Origin: Bacteroidia bacterium
Lineage (GTDB): Bacteria > Bacteroidota > Bacteroidia > Bacteroidales > Paludibacteraceae
Reading direction: 5' to 3'
NCBI GenBank assembly: GCA_009929445.1
Contig: SAAL01000035.1
Span: 1-32,831 of the forward strand
Length of the DNA stretch: 32,831 bases
In this document: positions 24,427 to 32,546 of the stretch, piece after piece
Layout: every line of letters begins with the position of its first letter
Numbering within the stretch: the stretch's first letter is position 1
The notes under the pieces: model-generated
Told to the model about the DNA's origin: nothing
The model's database searches: none
Seen by the model: only the letters and a program-made list of their open reading frames with translations
Made by a program: the position numbers and the translations under genes

Positions 24427-25140
24427 ATGTCAAATCCCTTTTTTAAATTCAAACAATTCACTGTTTTTCATGACAAGTGCGCCATGAAAGTAGGTGTTGA
24501 CGGAGTTACACTTGGTGCCTGGGCAGATGTTTCAGATGTAAAATCCATATTGGACGTCGGATGTGGTTCCGGTCTGATTACTCTGATGCTCGCTCAGCGA
24601 TGCGAAGCCCGTATAACAGCCATCGATATTGATAAACAAAGCATTGTACAGACCAGAGAAAATGTAGGAAATTCACCCTGGGACAACCGCATCAGGGTTA
24701 TTCACACTTCCTTTCAGCAATTTGCATCCGGTTCGTCAGCCGGTTTTGATCTAATCGTATGTAATCCGCCGTTTTTTATCAATTCGATGAAATCGCCTTC
24801 CGAATCGAGAACAAAAGCACGTCATTCAGATTCACTGCCATTCTTAGAACTGATTTTAAATGCAAAAAAAATGATGACTGAAAAAGGACGGCTGTGTGTC
24901 ATTCTACCTGTGCCCGAAGGAAAAATTTTCAACGAACTCGCTGTAAAGGAAAAACTTTTTTGCAGCAGGCTGGTGAATGTATTTCCAAATCCCGAAAAAC
25001 CTGCTAAACGGCTTTTGATGGAGTATCAAATGGAAGTGACAGATTGTAAAACCGAAGAATTGATTATTGAGAAAGAAAGAAATCTTTATACACCGGAATA
25101 CTCAGCTTTGGTAAAAGATTTTTACCTGAATAAAAACTGA
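24427..25140 (+). CDS. trmN6: tRNA1(Val) (adenine37-N6)-methyltransferase
   Basis: 237 residues from the ATG at 24427. The frame is open further upstream inside the previous gene, but the family begins with FxFKQFTVxHDxCAMKVGVDG, as here. It is a class I SAM-dependent methyltransferase: SAM loop ILDVGCGSGLITLML, acidic DIDKQS, and the N6-adenine catalytic motif NPPFF (after FDLIVC). This matches E. coli YfiC/TrmN6, which methylates A37 of tRNA-Val. It follows the LTPEQ gene by ten bases. Its last codons form half of a terminator hairpin, and its stop lies three bases from the stop of the convergent LysO gene. Confidence 0.92.
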   Translation: MSNPFFKFKQFTVFHDKCAMKVGVDGVTLGAWADVSDVKSILDVGCGSGLITLMLAQRCEARITAIDIDKQSIVQTRENVGNSPWDNRIRVIHTSFQQFASGSSAGFDLIVCNPPFFINSMKSPSESRTKARHSDSLPFLELILNAKKMMTEKGRLCVILPVPEGKIFNELAVKEKLFCSRLVNVFPNPEKPAKRLLMEYQMEVTDCKTEELIIEKERNLYTPEYSALVKDFYLNKN

Positions 25141-25155
25141 AATTCAGGATTTTTT
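25125..25155 (+). terminator. Terminator overlapping the ends of trmN6 and the LysO gene
   Basis: A 7-bp inverted repeat (CCTGAAT 25125-25131, ATTCAGG 25142-25148) followed by ATTTTTT. The left arm lies in the trmN6 codons for Leu-Asn, the right arm in the last bases of the LysO frame. On the - strand the same stem is followed only by a weak T-run. Confidence 0.65.
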
Positions 25156-25425
25156 ATCTTTCTTATTTCTTTCCACTTTTTTCCACAGAAATTTTGCAGC
25201 CAGCACACTGCCCAGAGTTCCTCCGGCAGCAATGATGAAAGCTTCAAGACCAAGTTTCCCAAACTGCGAAACGACCTCTTTATTAGCACCGATTTCCAGT
25301 CCAAGTAAAAACAATAACAGCCATATAAGTGTTATAATTAGTCCTTGAAAAAAACGGATTTTTTTACTGCGAAGCAGGTAACCGACTATAATTCCCGCCA
25401 GCATAAAACTGAGTACAATAAACAT
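25144..25425 (-). CDS. lysO: LysO-type lysine exporter, N-terminal half (DUF340)
   Basis: 93-residue membrane protein with three hydrophobic segments (2-18, 27-47, 60-80) and a Lys-rich end (KKVERNKKDKKS). The pattern MLAGIIVGYLLRSKK, then WLLLFLLGLEIGANKE, then LGLEAFIIAAGGTLGSVLAAKFLWK matches the first domain of LysO (YbjE), the lysine exporter. In many Bacteroidota LysO is split into this roughly 93-residue piece and a second piece of about 200 residues just downstream (from memory). Here the downstream neighbour is the convergent trmN6, so the second half is missing locally. It is either encoded elsewhere or lost. A -7 box lies 21 bases before the ATG. Confidence 0.78.
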   Translation of the reverse strand: MFIVLSFMLAGIIVGYLLRSKKIRFFQGLIITLIWLLLFLLGLEIGANKEVVSQFGKLGLEAFIIAAGGTLGSVLAAKFLWKKVERNKKDKKS

Positions 25426-25446
25426 TTAATAGTGTTTTTGAGGATG

Positions 25447-25454
25447 CAAAGATA
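25447..25454 (-). promoter_or_regulatory. Putative -7 promoter box of the LysO gene
   Basis: TATCTTTG on the - strand, matching TAnnTTTG, 21 bases before the ATG at 25425. Confidence 0.5.
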
Positions 25455-25463
25455 ATTTATTAA

Positions 25464-25477
25464 GTTGGAAGTTGGAA
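25464..25477. repeat. Short tandem repeat GTTGGAA x2 in the lysO/gpmI spacer
   Basis: Two adjacent copies of GTTGGAA in the divergent spacer. The same spacer holds a 5-bp hairpin at 25513-25528 (GACAT/ATGTC). No coding role is visible. Confidence 0.45.
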
Positions 25478-25590
25478 GCACGGAGCATGAAGTTTTTGCT
25501 TTCAGGAGGTCCGACATTCTTGTATGTCAAATCAATCTGCAAGCATGCAAAATCTTCGAAGAATTTCAAGGATAAGTGCCAAAAAATGAG

Positions 25591-25598
25591 TAATTTTG
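25591..25598 (+). promoter_or_regulatory. Putative -7 promoter box of gpmI
   Basis: TAATTTTG, matching TAnnTTTG, 38 bases before the ATG at 25637. It supports the family-length start over the upstream open frame. Confidence 0.5.
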
Positions 25599-25636
25599 CA
25601 CCCCGAAAACAGAATATAAAACAAAACTTAAAAAAT

Positions 25637-27163
25637 ATGAGAAAAAAAGCTTTATTAATGATTTTAGATGGTTGGGGTATTGGCAACCAATCGGAAGCTG
25701 ACCTGATTTACAACACTCCTACGCCTTATTGGGATAAACTATTGGCTACTTATCCGAATTCTTATTTACTTGCTTCGGGTGAGAACGTAGGCCTTCCGGA
25801 CGGGCAGATGGGAAATTCGGAAGTAGGTCACCTGAACATCGGGGCCGGACGTGTGGTTTACCAGGATTTAGTGAAAATTAACCGTGCTTGTCGTGACAAC
25901 AGCATCATGCAAAACCCTGAAATCGTAAAAGCATATACATACGCCCGCGATAACGGAAAAAAAATTCACTTACTGGGCCTGGTTTCTGACGGAGGTGTTC
26001 ACAGTTCGCTGGATCATTTAATGAAATTAATTGATATTGCCAACGAATACGGCGTTACAGACACTTATGTACATGCTTTTATGGACGGGCGTGACACAGA
26101 CCCGAAGAGTGGTAAAGGATTTATCGAACAACTTCAAAACCACATTGACCAAACCACCGGAAAAATCGCTTCTATCATCGGGCGCTACTACGCTATGGAC
26201 CGCGACAAACGCTGGGAACGTGTAAAACAGGCATATGATTTACTGGTTAATGGAGTAGGTACACCTGCTTCTGATATGGTTCAGGCAATGCAAGATTCTT
26301 ATGATGAAGGCGTTACAGATGAATTTATTAAACCAATTGTACATGTGGATATAGATGGAAATCCGGTGGCAAAAATAGAAGAAGGTGACGTGGTTATTTT
26401 CTTTAATTTCCGTAACGACCGTGCCAAAGAACTCACAATCGTACTGACTCAGGAAGATATGCGCGAACACGGCATGCACACCATTCCGCTGCAATATTTC
26501 ACCATGACGCCATACGACAGTTCTTTCAAAGGGTTGAATGTTCTTTTTGATAAGGACAATGTACAGAATACGATGGGAGAATACGTTTCGGGTCTTGGCT
26601 TGAAACAACTGCGGGTGGCCGAAACCGAAAAATTTGCTCACGTTACATTCTTCTTCTCAGGCGGTCGTGAGGCTGAATTCCCGGGTGAAGAGCGTCTTCT
26701 TGTTCCTTCTCCAAAAGTAGCAACTTACGATTTACAACCGGAGATGAGCGCGCCTGAAATTGCCGAAAGAATGGTGGATGCACTGAATTCTCAGAAATTT
26801 GATTTTATCGTGCTGAATTTTGCCAACGGCGATATGGTAGGTCATACAGGTGTAAAAGAAGCCATCGTTAAAGCCGTTGAAACGATTGACGTGTGCGTGG
26901 AAAAAGTGATTGAGGCCGCAAAGGCTAACGATTACGAAGCCATTATCATTGCCGACCACGGAAATGCCGACAATGCAATCAATGCCGACGGTTCGCCCAA
27001 TACAGCTCACTCTCTCAATCCGGTGCCATTTGTTTTTGTTACAAATGATAAAAATGCAACAATCGAACCCGGAATTTTGGCTGATGTTTCACCAACTGTT
27101 TGCCAGGTTTTGGGTATTGATATCCCAAAAGAGATGAGCGGACGCGGATTGATAACTTTCTGA
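25637..27163 (+). CDS. gpmI: 2,3-bisphosphoglycerate-independent phosphoglycerate mutase
   Basis: Interconverts 3- and 2-phosphoglycerate in glycolysis and gluconeogenesis using two Mn ions. 508 residues from the ATG at 25637. The frame is open back to 25472, but the promoter box and the conserved [14 protein letters not shown] start argue for this ATG. Metal ligand Asp11 lies in ILDGWG, the phosphoserine Ser61 in [17 protein letters not shown]. The substrate-binding parts follow: [29 protein letters not shown] and FFNFRNDRA. The second metal site is in [12 protein letters not shown] and ADHGNADN. The gene stands alone and is closed by a bidirectional terminator. Confidence 0.97.
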   Translation: MRKKALLMILDGWGIGNQSEADLIYNTPTPYWDKLLATYPNSYLLASGENVGLPDGQMGNSEVGHLNIGAGRVVYQDLVKINRACRDNSIMQNPEIVKAYTYARDNGKKIHLLGLVSDGGVHSSLDHLMKLIDIANEYGVTDTYVHAFMDGRDTDPKSGKGFIEQLQNHIDQTTGKIASIIGRYYAMDRDKRWERVKQAYDLLVNGVGTPASDMVQAMQDSYDEGVTDEFIKPIVHVDIDGNPVAKIEEGDVVIFFNFRNDRAKELTIVLTQEDMREHGMHTIPLQYFTMTPYDSSFKGLNVLFDKDNVQNTMGEYVSGLGLKQLRVAETEKFAHVTFFFSGGREAEFPGEERLLVPSPKVATYDLQPEMSAPEIAERMVDALNSQKFDFIVLNFANGDMVGHTGVKEAIVKAVETIDVCVEKVIEAAKANDYEAIIIADHGNADNAINADGSPNTAHSLNPVPFVFVTNDKNATIEPGILADVSPTVCQVLGIDIPKEMSGRGLITF

Positions 27164-27195
27164 AAATAGATTTTTCGAATTTCGAAATTACAGTT

Positions 27196-27238
27196 AAAAA
27201 AAAAGAAGCTGCCCGCATGCGACAGCTTCCTTTTTTTT
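27196..27238. terminator. Bidirectional terminator between gpmI and the lipoprotein gene
   Basis: A 7-bp stem (GAAGCTG 27205-27211, CAGCTTC 27223-27229) with a possible inner CGC/GCG pair. It is flanked by nine A on the left and eight T on the right and lies between two convergent stops. Confidence 0.85.
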
Positions 27239-27266
27239 GTCTAAAACGATAAAATATTGTTTTTTT

Positions 27267-28748
27267 TTACTTCACAATAAAGTTTTTCACTTCCCAGGTA
27301 CCAGCTTTGGTTGAGGTAGATTTGTACACAAGTGCAATCTTGATTTTTTTGCCCGCATAGGCTTTCAGACTTATGTCGCCTGTATTGTAAAAATCCCAGG
27401 TGGAGGCATTCGTAAAGTTGGTCGTTATCTGAGTCCAGGTAGCTGTAGCAGGCAAGCCTGAGCTGTAATTTTCAGAAACCCAAACAGTAGCTTCGTTAGC
27501 CGGCTCTCCACCATAGCGGAACACATGATCAAATGCCAGTGCAATATCGCTTTTCCCGGTCAGATCGATCTCGGGCGAAATGAGCCAGTCTTCATTGGCT
27601 CTGTTTTGACTGCTCACAAATCCGGTCATGTACGCACACTTATAAGTTCCATTATAAGTCCATATTTCACCGCCGGTAACGTTTTGAGTGGTAAATTTGC
27701 CCAGATTGGTGGCAAAGGTTTCGTAGTAAATAGCCGTAGAGGGATCGAAGGGTTTGTTTCCGCCTGTTTTACCATCTTCCAGCTTGTAGTAAGATGTGTT
27801 TTTCAGACCGGCAATGCCGAAATAGGCAGTAAGATCACCGTAGAGTGTCACCTTTTTACCATACAAAGATTTATTGTCTTTCAGGTTGATTCCGGTTCGA
27901 ACAGCACCTGCGGGAAGCTGAACAGCCATTGCCTGACTCAGATACAGACTTCCGGAGTCGGCAACCAGTATGTTGGTGGCCTGAGTACAAGTATCGCCAC
28001 TGAAATAGAATGAATTTCCTTTTCCTGCCACATACCAGACATATCCGACGATTGTCCCTTTGAGCCATGCTGAGGTATTATTCTGGTTGTAGGTGCCTCC
28101 GAGAACGGAGTAAGGAGAAGCAGCTGTTCCCAAACCATAGTTTACGTTTTCATTGACAGCTTCACCGGTTGCAACCACCATGTTTTTTATTTCCCACGAA
28201 CCAGCTTTCGTATTTGTAGAAATATACTTGAAAGCAATGTGTATTTTCTTTCCGGCGTAGGCAGTGAGGCTAAGTTGTCCTGAAGGCTGAAAATCCCATG
28301 CTCCGGGATCTCTGAAAGGGCTTGTTACCACCTGAGTCCAGGTAGCTGTGGATGGTGCTCCTGAAACGTAATTATCTGAAATCCATACAGTAGCTTCGTT
28401 AACCAGGTCAGCGAAATAGCGGGCTACATGTTCAAAAGTAAAATGAGCGGTCGTAACATCGGTCAGATTGATTTGCGGCGAAATCAGCCAGTCTTCGTTG
28501 GCTATATTTTCGCGTGTGGCACTCACATAACCGGTCATAAAAGCATAACCTCTGGCATCGCCCACCCAAACCTGATCACCTGTTACACTTTGGGTGGTAA
28601 AATCGCCCAGGGTACCGCTTTCAAATGTTTCGGTAAAGATAACCTTTTGCGATTCAGGATTTTCCAGATCGTAGTCAGTTGCATTTGTACAGGCAGTAAT
28701 TACTGAAGCCGTCAAAAGCAAAAATCCATATATTAATTTCTTCTTCAT
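27267..28748 (-). CDS. Surface lipoprotein with two choice-of-anchor-J domains around a DUF6359-like domain
   Basis: 493 residues from the ATG at 28748. A frame extension to 28820 overlaps the upstream gene and is rejected. Lipoprotein signal ends VITAC, Cys20. Residues 37-191 and 340-491 are two copies of one jelly-roll-like domain: TETFESGTLGDFTTQSVTG matches YETFATNLGKFTTQNVTG, both then reading NEDWLISP..INLT/IDLT, VNEATVW/ANEATVW, ATWTQ, and AYAGKKI..KAGxWEXKN. This is the choice-of-anchor-J / DUF5017-type fold, usually carbohydrate- or surface-ligand-related. Between them (203-325) is a DUF6359-like region (AWLKGTIVGYVWYV, TNILVADS), probably an OB fold. It is the last gene of the TonB receptor operon, 16 bases after the DUF5689 gene. 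Confidence 0.8.
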   Translation of the reverse strand: MKKKLIYGFLLLTASVITACTNATDYDLENPESQKVIFTETFESGTLGDFTTQSVTGDQVWVGDARGYAFMTGYVSATRENIANEDWLISPQINLTDVTTAHFTFEHVARYFADLVNEATVWISDNYVSGAPSTATWTQVVTSPFRDPGAWDFQPSGQLSLTAYAGKKIHIAFKYISTNTKAGSWEIKNMVVATGEAVNENVNYGLGTAASPYSVLGGTYNQNNTSAWLKGTIVGYVWYVAGKGNSFYFSGDTCTQATNILVADSGSLYLSQAMAVQLPAGAVRTGINLKDNKSLYGKKVTLYGDLTAYFGIAGLKNTSYYKLEDGKTGGNKPFDPSTAIYYETFATNLGKFTTQNVTGGEIWTYNGTYKCAYMTGFVSSQNRANEDWLISPEIDLTGKSDIALAFDHVFRYGGEPANEATVWVSENYSSGLPATATWTQITTNFTNASTWDFYNTGDISLKAYAGKKIKIALVYKSTSTKAGTWEVKNFIVK

Positions 28749-28764
28749 AAGATTGTACGTTGTT

Positions 28765-29751
28765 TTATTTAGTGTAGTTAATATTCGACAGATAGGTTTC
28801 AAAACCTTTACCCAAATCATCCAGTGTTCTCAGCGTGAGCTGATATACACCTGCTGCATCGGTGTAGTTCTTATACCAACCGACAATAACTGTAATATTA
28901 CCACTGAAATTGGACGGTGGAAGAGGTTTGGTGGCAAATTTGGCGTACTCGCTGGTAGCGATGGCCACATCGTCGGTTCCGTCACTGATATTTCGGAGCT
29001 GAGGATAACCTACTCCGCCGGTAGAGGGAGCAAATATCATGTTTTGTGATGAGAGTGCTTTTTTATTTCCGTCGAATCCGGTGAAATACGCATTTTTGAT
29101 ACATACCAGCTTGTTTACCAGTTTTTTGTAATCAGCTGCCTTGATTTGAGCCACCGTCATGGTGTCGGCTTTTATTCTGTCTGGCTGAGGCATTCCGTAT
29201 GAGTAAACATGCTTTTGAGCCGTAAAAAGGGGCATTCTTCCGGGTTCGGTTCTGTAAATGGTGTCGGCACCGGATATTTTCATACGTTCCTTGTTAATAT
29301 AGAGCGAACCCAGCTGTGGTGCTTCACCGTATTTACCAATGTATAAGTCGTTGCAGCGAATCCAAACCTGCTGACCCAGCGGATAAACAGCCGAAAGGCC
29401 GGATGCATCGATCGAAACTTTGAGAGCCTGCCCGTTGGGTTTGTCTTCCTGAACGACAAAATATTTATAAACATTCCCTTCCACGTCGGTAGAAGTTACA
29501 AATCCACTGATAACAACATCCTGCGACGAATTAATTTTATCGGCCGTGTAGAGTCCTGCCATCTTGCCTACCGGATCGGAGTAAGCATCGCTGTTGGTCA
29601 TAAAATCAGTTTTGAGTTGTTCGATGGTGTAGGTTGTTTTCAGCGAATCACCCATCAGTTCACTCACCGGGATAGCATCAAATTCCGTTTTGTTGCACGA
29701 AGTTAAAAGAACAACCGGAACAATTATATATATTAATGATTTGATTTTCAT
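28765..29751 (-). CDS. DUF5689 lipoprotein
   Basis: 328 residues from the ATG at 29751. An ATG at 29775 would add eight residues. The lipobox is LTSC with Cys19 (MKIKSLIYIIVPVVLLTSC). After a linker (YTIEQLKTDF) comes the DUF5689 domain: DVVISGFVTSTDVEGNVYKYFVVQED, then ALKVSIDASGLSAVYPLGQQVWIRCNDLYIGKYGEAPQLG. This pattern resembles an OB fold. The C-terminal part (YKKLVNKLVCIKNAYFTG, then ITVIVGWYKNY) looks like a second, related beta domain. DUF5689 proteins are typically encoded beside TonB-dependent receptors in Bacteroidota. Their ligand is not known to me. It sits between the receptor gene (26 bases upstream) and the two-domain lipoprotein gene. Confidence 0.82.
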   Translation of the reverse strand: MKIKSLIYIIVPVVLLTSCNKTEFDAIPVSELMGDSLKTTYTIEQLKTDFMTNSDAYSDPVGKMAGLYTADKINSSQDVVISGFVTSTDVEGNVYKYFVVQEDKPNGQALKVSIDASGLSAVYPLGQQVWIRCNDLYIGKYGEAPQLGSLYINKERMKISGADTIYRTEPGRMPLFTAQKHVYSYGMPQPDRIKADTMTVAQIKAADYKKLVNKLVCIKNAYFTGFDGNKKALSSQNMIFAPSTGGVGYPQLRNISDGTDDVAIATSEYAKFATKPLPPSNFSGNITVIVGWYKNYTDAAGVYQLTLRTLDDLGKGFETYLSNINYTK

Positions 29752-29777
29752 ATTGTTACTTTTTACTGTTTTCATAA

Positions 29778-32546
29778 TTAAAATCTGAATCCAAGGTTCA
29801 GAAACATATTAAATCCCCAGGCATAATAGTATTTATTGGGGAATCTGTTCAGGTTTGCCATGTCCAGACTTGTTTCATCGAGCATCGGCATTCTGCCTTG
29901 CTGGAATCCACCTGTTATCATGTTTGTATTGTTCAGAATATTACTGAAACTGAGGTTAATATTCATCGAACGGCGTTTCGGGAGGTAAACCACTTTTCCG
30001 ATGGAGGCATCGAGCAGAAATCCGGCGTTGAGTTTTTCCTGAGTACCCAGTATTCTTTTTGCTTCGCCGGTAGCATCTGCTTCATACATTGCCACATTAC
30101 TTGCCGTGAATCGGTTGGGCGCAAAGTCGAGATAATTATTGTCGAAATAGTTGAGCGTTACATCGGCAAACCACATTTTGGGATGGAAATAATCAAGCGT
30201 GATGTTGGCAGCAAGCTGAGGTCCGGTGTTGATTTTCAGTCCTTTTGTCAGTACGGTTTCCTGAATATCCGCTTTCGAACCATTTTCAAAACTTTTAACA
30301 CCAATGGCATCATTCGTATAATGATAATCGGCAAAAGTGCCGGCAGTTGAGATAGAGAAACTTCTGTTCAGTTTTACGGAGAGACCGGCTTCAATTCCCT
30401 GATAGATTTTATCTGATTTCATCAGCATGTGGTTGATAAATGTGCGAAGTGCATCGTCGTAATAACCCAGGTTTTCAGAAGTTCCGAGCATGTGGGTACG
30501 GAATCCGGTGAATCTGCCACGTACCGACGGGAAAATGAACGAGTAGTTTAAGTCGTACGAAAGAATTTTACGTGATTGCAAATAAGGAATCCGGTCGTCT
30601 TTGATTCTTTCGGATACGTATGCACCGCTTGGCAGTGGAGCACGCGTTTCGGCAAGTACATTGGCATAGAGGCGGTTGCGTCCATCGATTTTGTAGGTAG
30701 CTCCGGCTTTTACCGAAGGGTCAACGAACCACCAGATCTGACCGGCTCCGAATGAATTTTCGGGGGCGCGTCCGTTGCGCATGTAGCCGTGACGATTGAA
30801 CTGAGTATAAGTGAGTTGTGCGGCATAATAAATATCCAGCTGCGACAGGTTCCATTCGTTTTGAATAAATGCGCTGCTGTGGATGATATTAATATTGTAT
30901 TTATAACCGAACAAATCGCCGTTTTTAATCACTTTGTTAGGATTATTGAGGTCGTTCTGAATTTTATTCGGATCCGGATTCGGATCGATATTCAAATCAC
31001 GTTCGGCAAACTGGTCGATATCAATCCATTGGTTAGCTCCAAGCAGATCGTCCATGGTTTTATAATTAATATCTTTGGCCATTTTAGCTTCGATACCTGC
31101 TGTCAGGCGAAGTTTCGGATTTAGCTGGTTGGTATAGGTGGAGTTAAAAGCAGTTTCCATCAGATCGTTGTGGCGGCGTTCCACTGCATACTTGGCGTTT
31201 CCGGCCGGATTGATCTCGTTGTTTTTGTAGTTAGCCGAATACAATGATTCCCAATCGATTTGAGAAACCTTATCATTTACCGGATCTCCGTTATCAAATG
31301 CCCATTCTTTGCGAATCTGTTCAGCGATGGTTTCATCTGTCTGAAAACTGGGTAAATTCCGGTAGTAATCCGGACGCGGATCAGGAGCATTGTAGAAGCT
31401 GAGAGCAGAATTGCTGTACATGCTGTAGTGATATGCCAGTCCGGTGCGGAGTCGCTGGGTTTCGCTTATTTTGAAATCGGAAGCGATGATGGCAGTCGGA
31501 TCGAAACTTTTCACGATTCGGGAGTTACGTTTTACACCTTCCTGATATCCCCAGTAAGAATTATAATAAATTGTACCCGTCATGTCATACACTTCCTGGG
31601 TGGCTGCACTTTGCTGAGCGCGCCTGGTAGGAGCGCCGTAGGTTATCAGTGAGAGGCTGTGCCGGGGAGTCAACATTTTTTCAGCTGAGAAGAAATATCC
31701 GGCCGAATTGTAGAATGTACCCTGGGCTAAACCTTCGTCGGCCCAGCGAAATACGCCCGATGCTGCAAATGCCCATCCGTTGGGCATCAAACCGGTGGCA
31801 TAAGTAACCTGTCCGCGCAGTTTGTAAGCACGGTTGCTGTATGCCACACTTGCCCGTGTGCCTGCGGCAAAGGCGCTGGCGCGGTTCAGTATATTGGTGT
31901 TGCTTCCCAGATTACCGTAAGAGAAAGTATTTGCTTCGGAACCTACTACTACGTCTTTATTTCTGTTGGCATCGTTCAGACCACCAAGGCTTGAATAGTT
32001 GAATCCACCTCTGTCGAGTGCATTGAAATGAACGCCGTTCACGTAGGTAGATTCAAATTCCTGTTCGTATCCGCGCATCCGGAAACGCATGGGGCTGAAA
32101 TTGTAGGACGACTGCGAGAGATACACATCACCTCTTGAAAGGCTGGTGGAAATGGACTGTGAAGCGCGGCCTTCGTCTTCGCTGAAGTCAGATTCGTTCA
32201 GCTGTAGAATGGCATCCTGACGGGATTCTTCCTGGATATCAACACGCAGGAATACAGTACCAAAATCGTTTTGAGTATCATCTTTCAGGCTGATTAGCTT
32301 TATCTGTGGCAGATAACCCGACTTTGAAAAACTAACCTCTTCGTCGCCGGCCGTGAGATATGAAAAATTAAACTCGCCCTGAGCATTCGTTTTCGTAGAA
32401 ATATTCTGATGCAACAACGTTACTGTTACGCCGGGCAGAGGCGTTTCTGATTCAGCTATTTTCACGTAGCCCGAGAGTCTGGTCTGAGCAGACAAAAAAG
32501 CCGTTGTGAAAATGAAAGCTGCAAATACCAACCAAATTTTTCTCAT
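29778..32546 (-). CDS. TonB-dependent outer-membrane receptor with carboxypeptidase-regulatory-like domain
   Basis: 922 residues. Signal peptide at 1-20 (MRKIWLVFAAFIFTTAFLSA). A CarboxypepD_reg-like Ig domain (about 22-103, RLSGYVKIAESETPLPGVTV with NAQGEFNFSYL) precedes a plug domain (about 130-240, MRFRMRGYEQEFESTYVNG). A 22-strand barrel is inferred for the rest, ending in aromatic LNLGFRF as outer-membrane proteins do. It would import a large or scarce ligand using TonB-ExbBD energy. There is no SusD-type gene downstream, so it is not a standard SusCD glycan pair. Two lipoproteins follow on the same strand with gaps of 26 and 16 bases and are probably surface-exposed partners. The substrate cannot be told. 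Confidence 0.9.
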   Translation of the reverse strand: MRKIWLVFAAFIFTTAFLSAQTRLSGYVKIAESETPLPGVTVTLLHQNISTKTNAQGEFNFSYLTAGDEEVSFSKSGYLPQIKLISLKDDTQNDFGTVFLRVDIQEESRQDAILQLNESDFSEDEGRASQSISTSLSRGDVYLSQSSYNFSPMRFRMRGYEQEFESTYVNGVHFNALDRGGFNYSSLGGLNDANRNKDVVVGSEANTFSYGNLGSNTNILNRASAFAAGTRASVAYSNRAYKLRGQVTYATGLMPNGWAFAASGVFRWADEGLAQGTFYNSAGYFFSAEKMLTPRHSLSLITYGAPTRRAQQSAATQEVYDMTGTIYYNSYWGYQEGVKRNSRIVKSFDPTAIIASDFKISETQRLRTGLAYHYSMYSNSALSFYNAPDPRPDYYRNLPSFQTDETIAEQIRKEWAFDNGDPVNDKVSQIDWESLYSANYKNNEINPAGNAKYAVERRHNDLMETAFNSTYTNQLNPKLRLTAGIEAKMAKDINYKTMDDLLGANQWIDIDQFAERDLNIDPNPDPNKIQNDLNNPNKVIKNGDLFGYKYNINIIHSSAFIQNEWNLSQLDIYYAAQLTYTQFNRHGYMRNGRAPENSFGAGQIWWFVDPSVKAGATYKIDGRNRLYANVLAETRAPLPSGAYVSERIKDDRIPYLQSRKILSYDLNYSFIFPSVRGRFTGFRTHMLGTSENLGYYDDALRTFINHMLMKSDKIYQGIEAGLSVKLNRSFSISTAGTFADYHYTNDAIGVKSFENGSKADIQETVLTKGLKINTGPQLAANITLDYFHPKMWFADVTLNYFDNNYLDFAPNRFTASNVAMYEADATGEAKRILGTQEKLNAGFLLDASIGKVVYLPKRRSMNINLSFSNILNNTNMITGGFQQGRMPMLDETSLDMANLNRFPNKYYYAWGFNMFLNLGFRF

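Noticed and set aside
25472-25636. 55-residue N-terminal extension of GpmI
   Set aside because: The extension crosses a promoter-like box and lacks similarity. The enzyme family starts at [14 protein letters not shown].
27267-32546. Polysaccharide utilisation locus (SusCD)
   Set aside because: No SusD homologue, glycoside hydrolase or hybrid sensor is present. The lipoproteins are DUF5689 and choice-of-anchor-J types.
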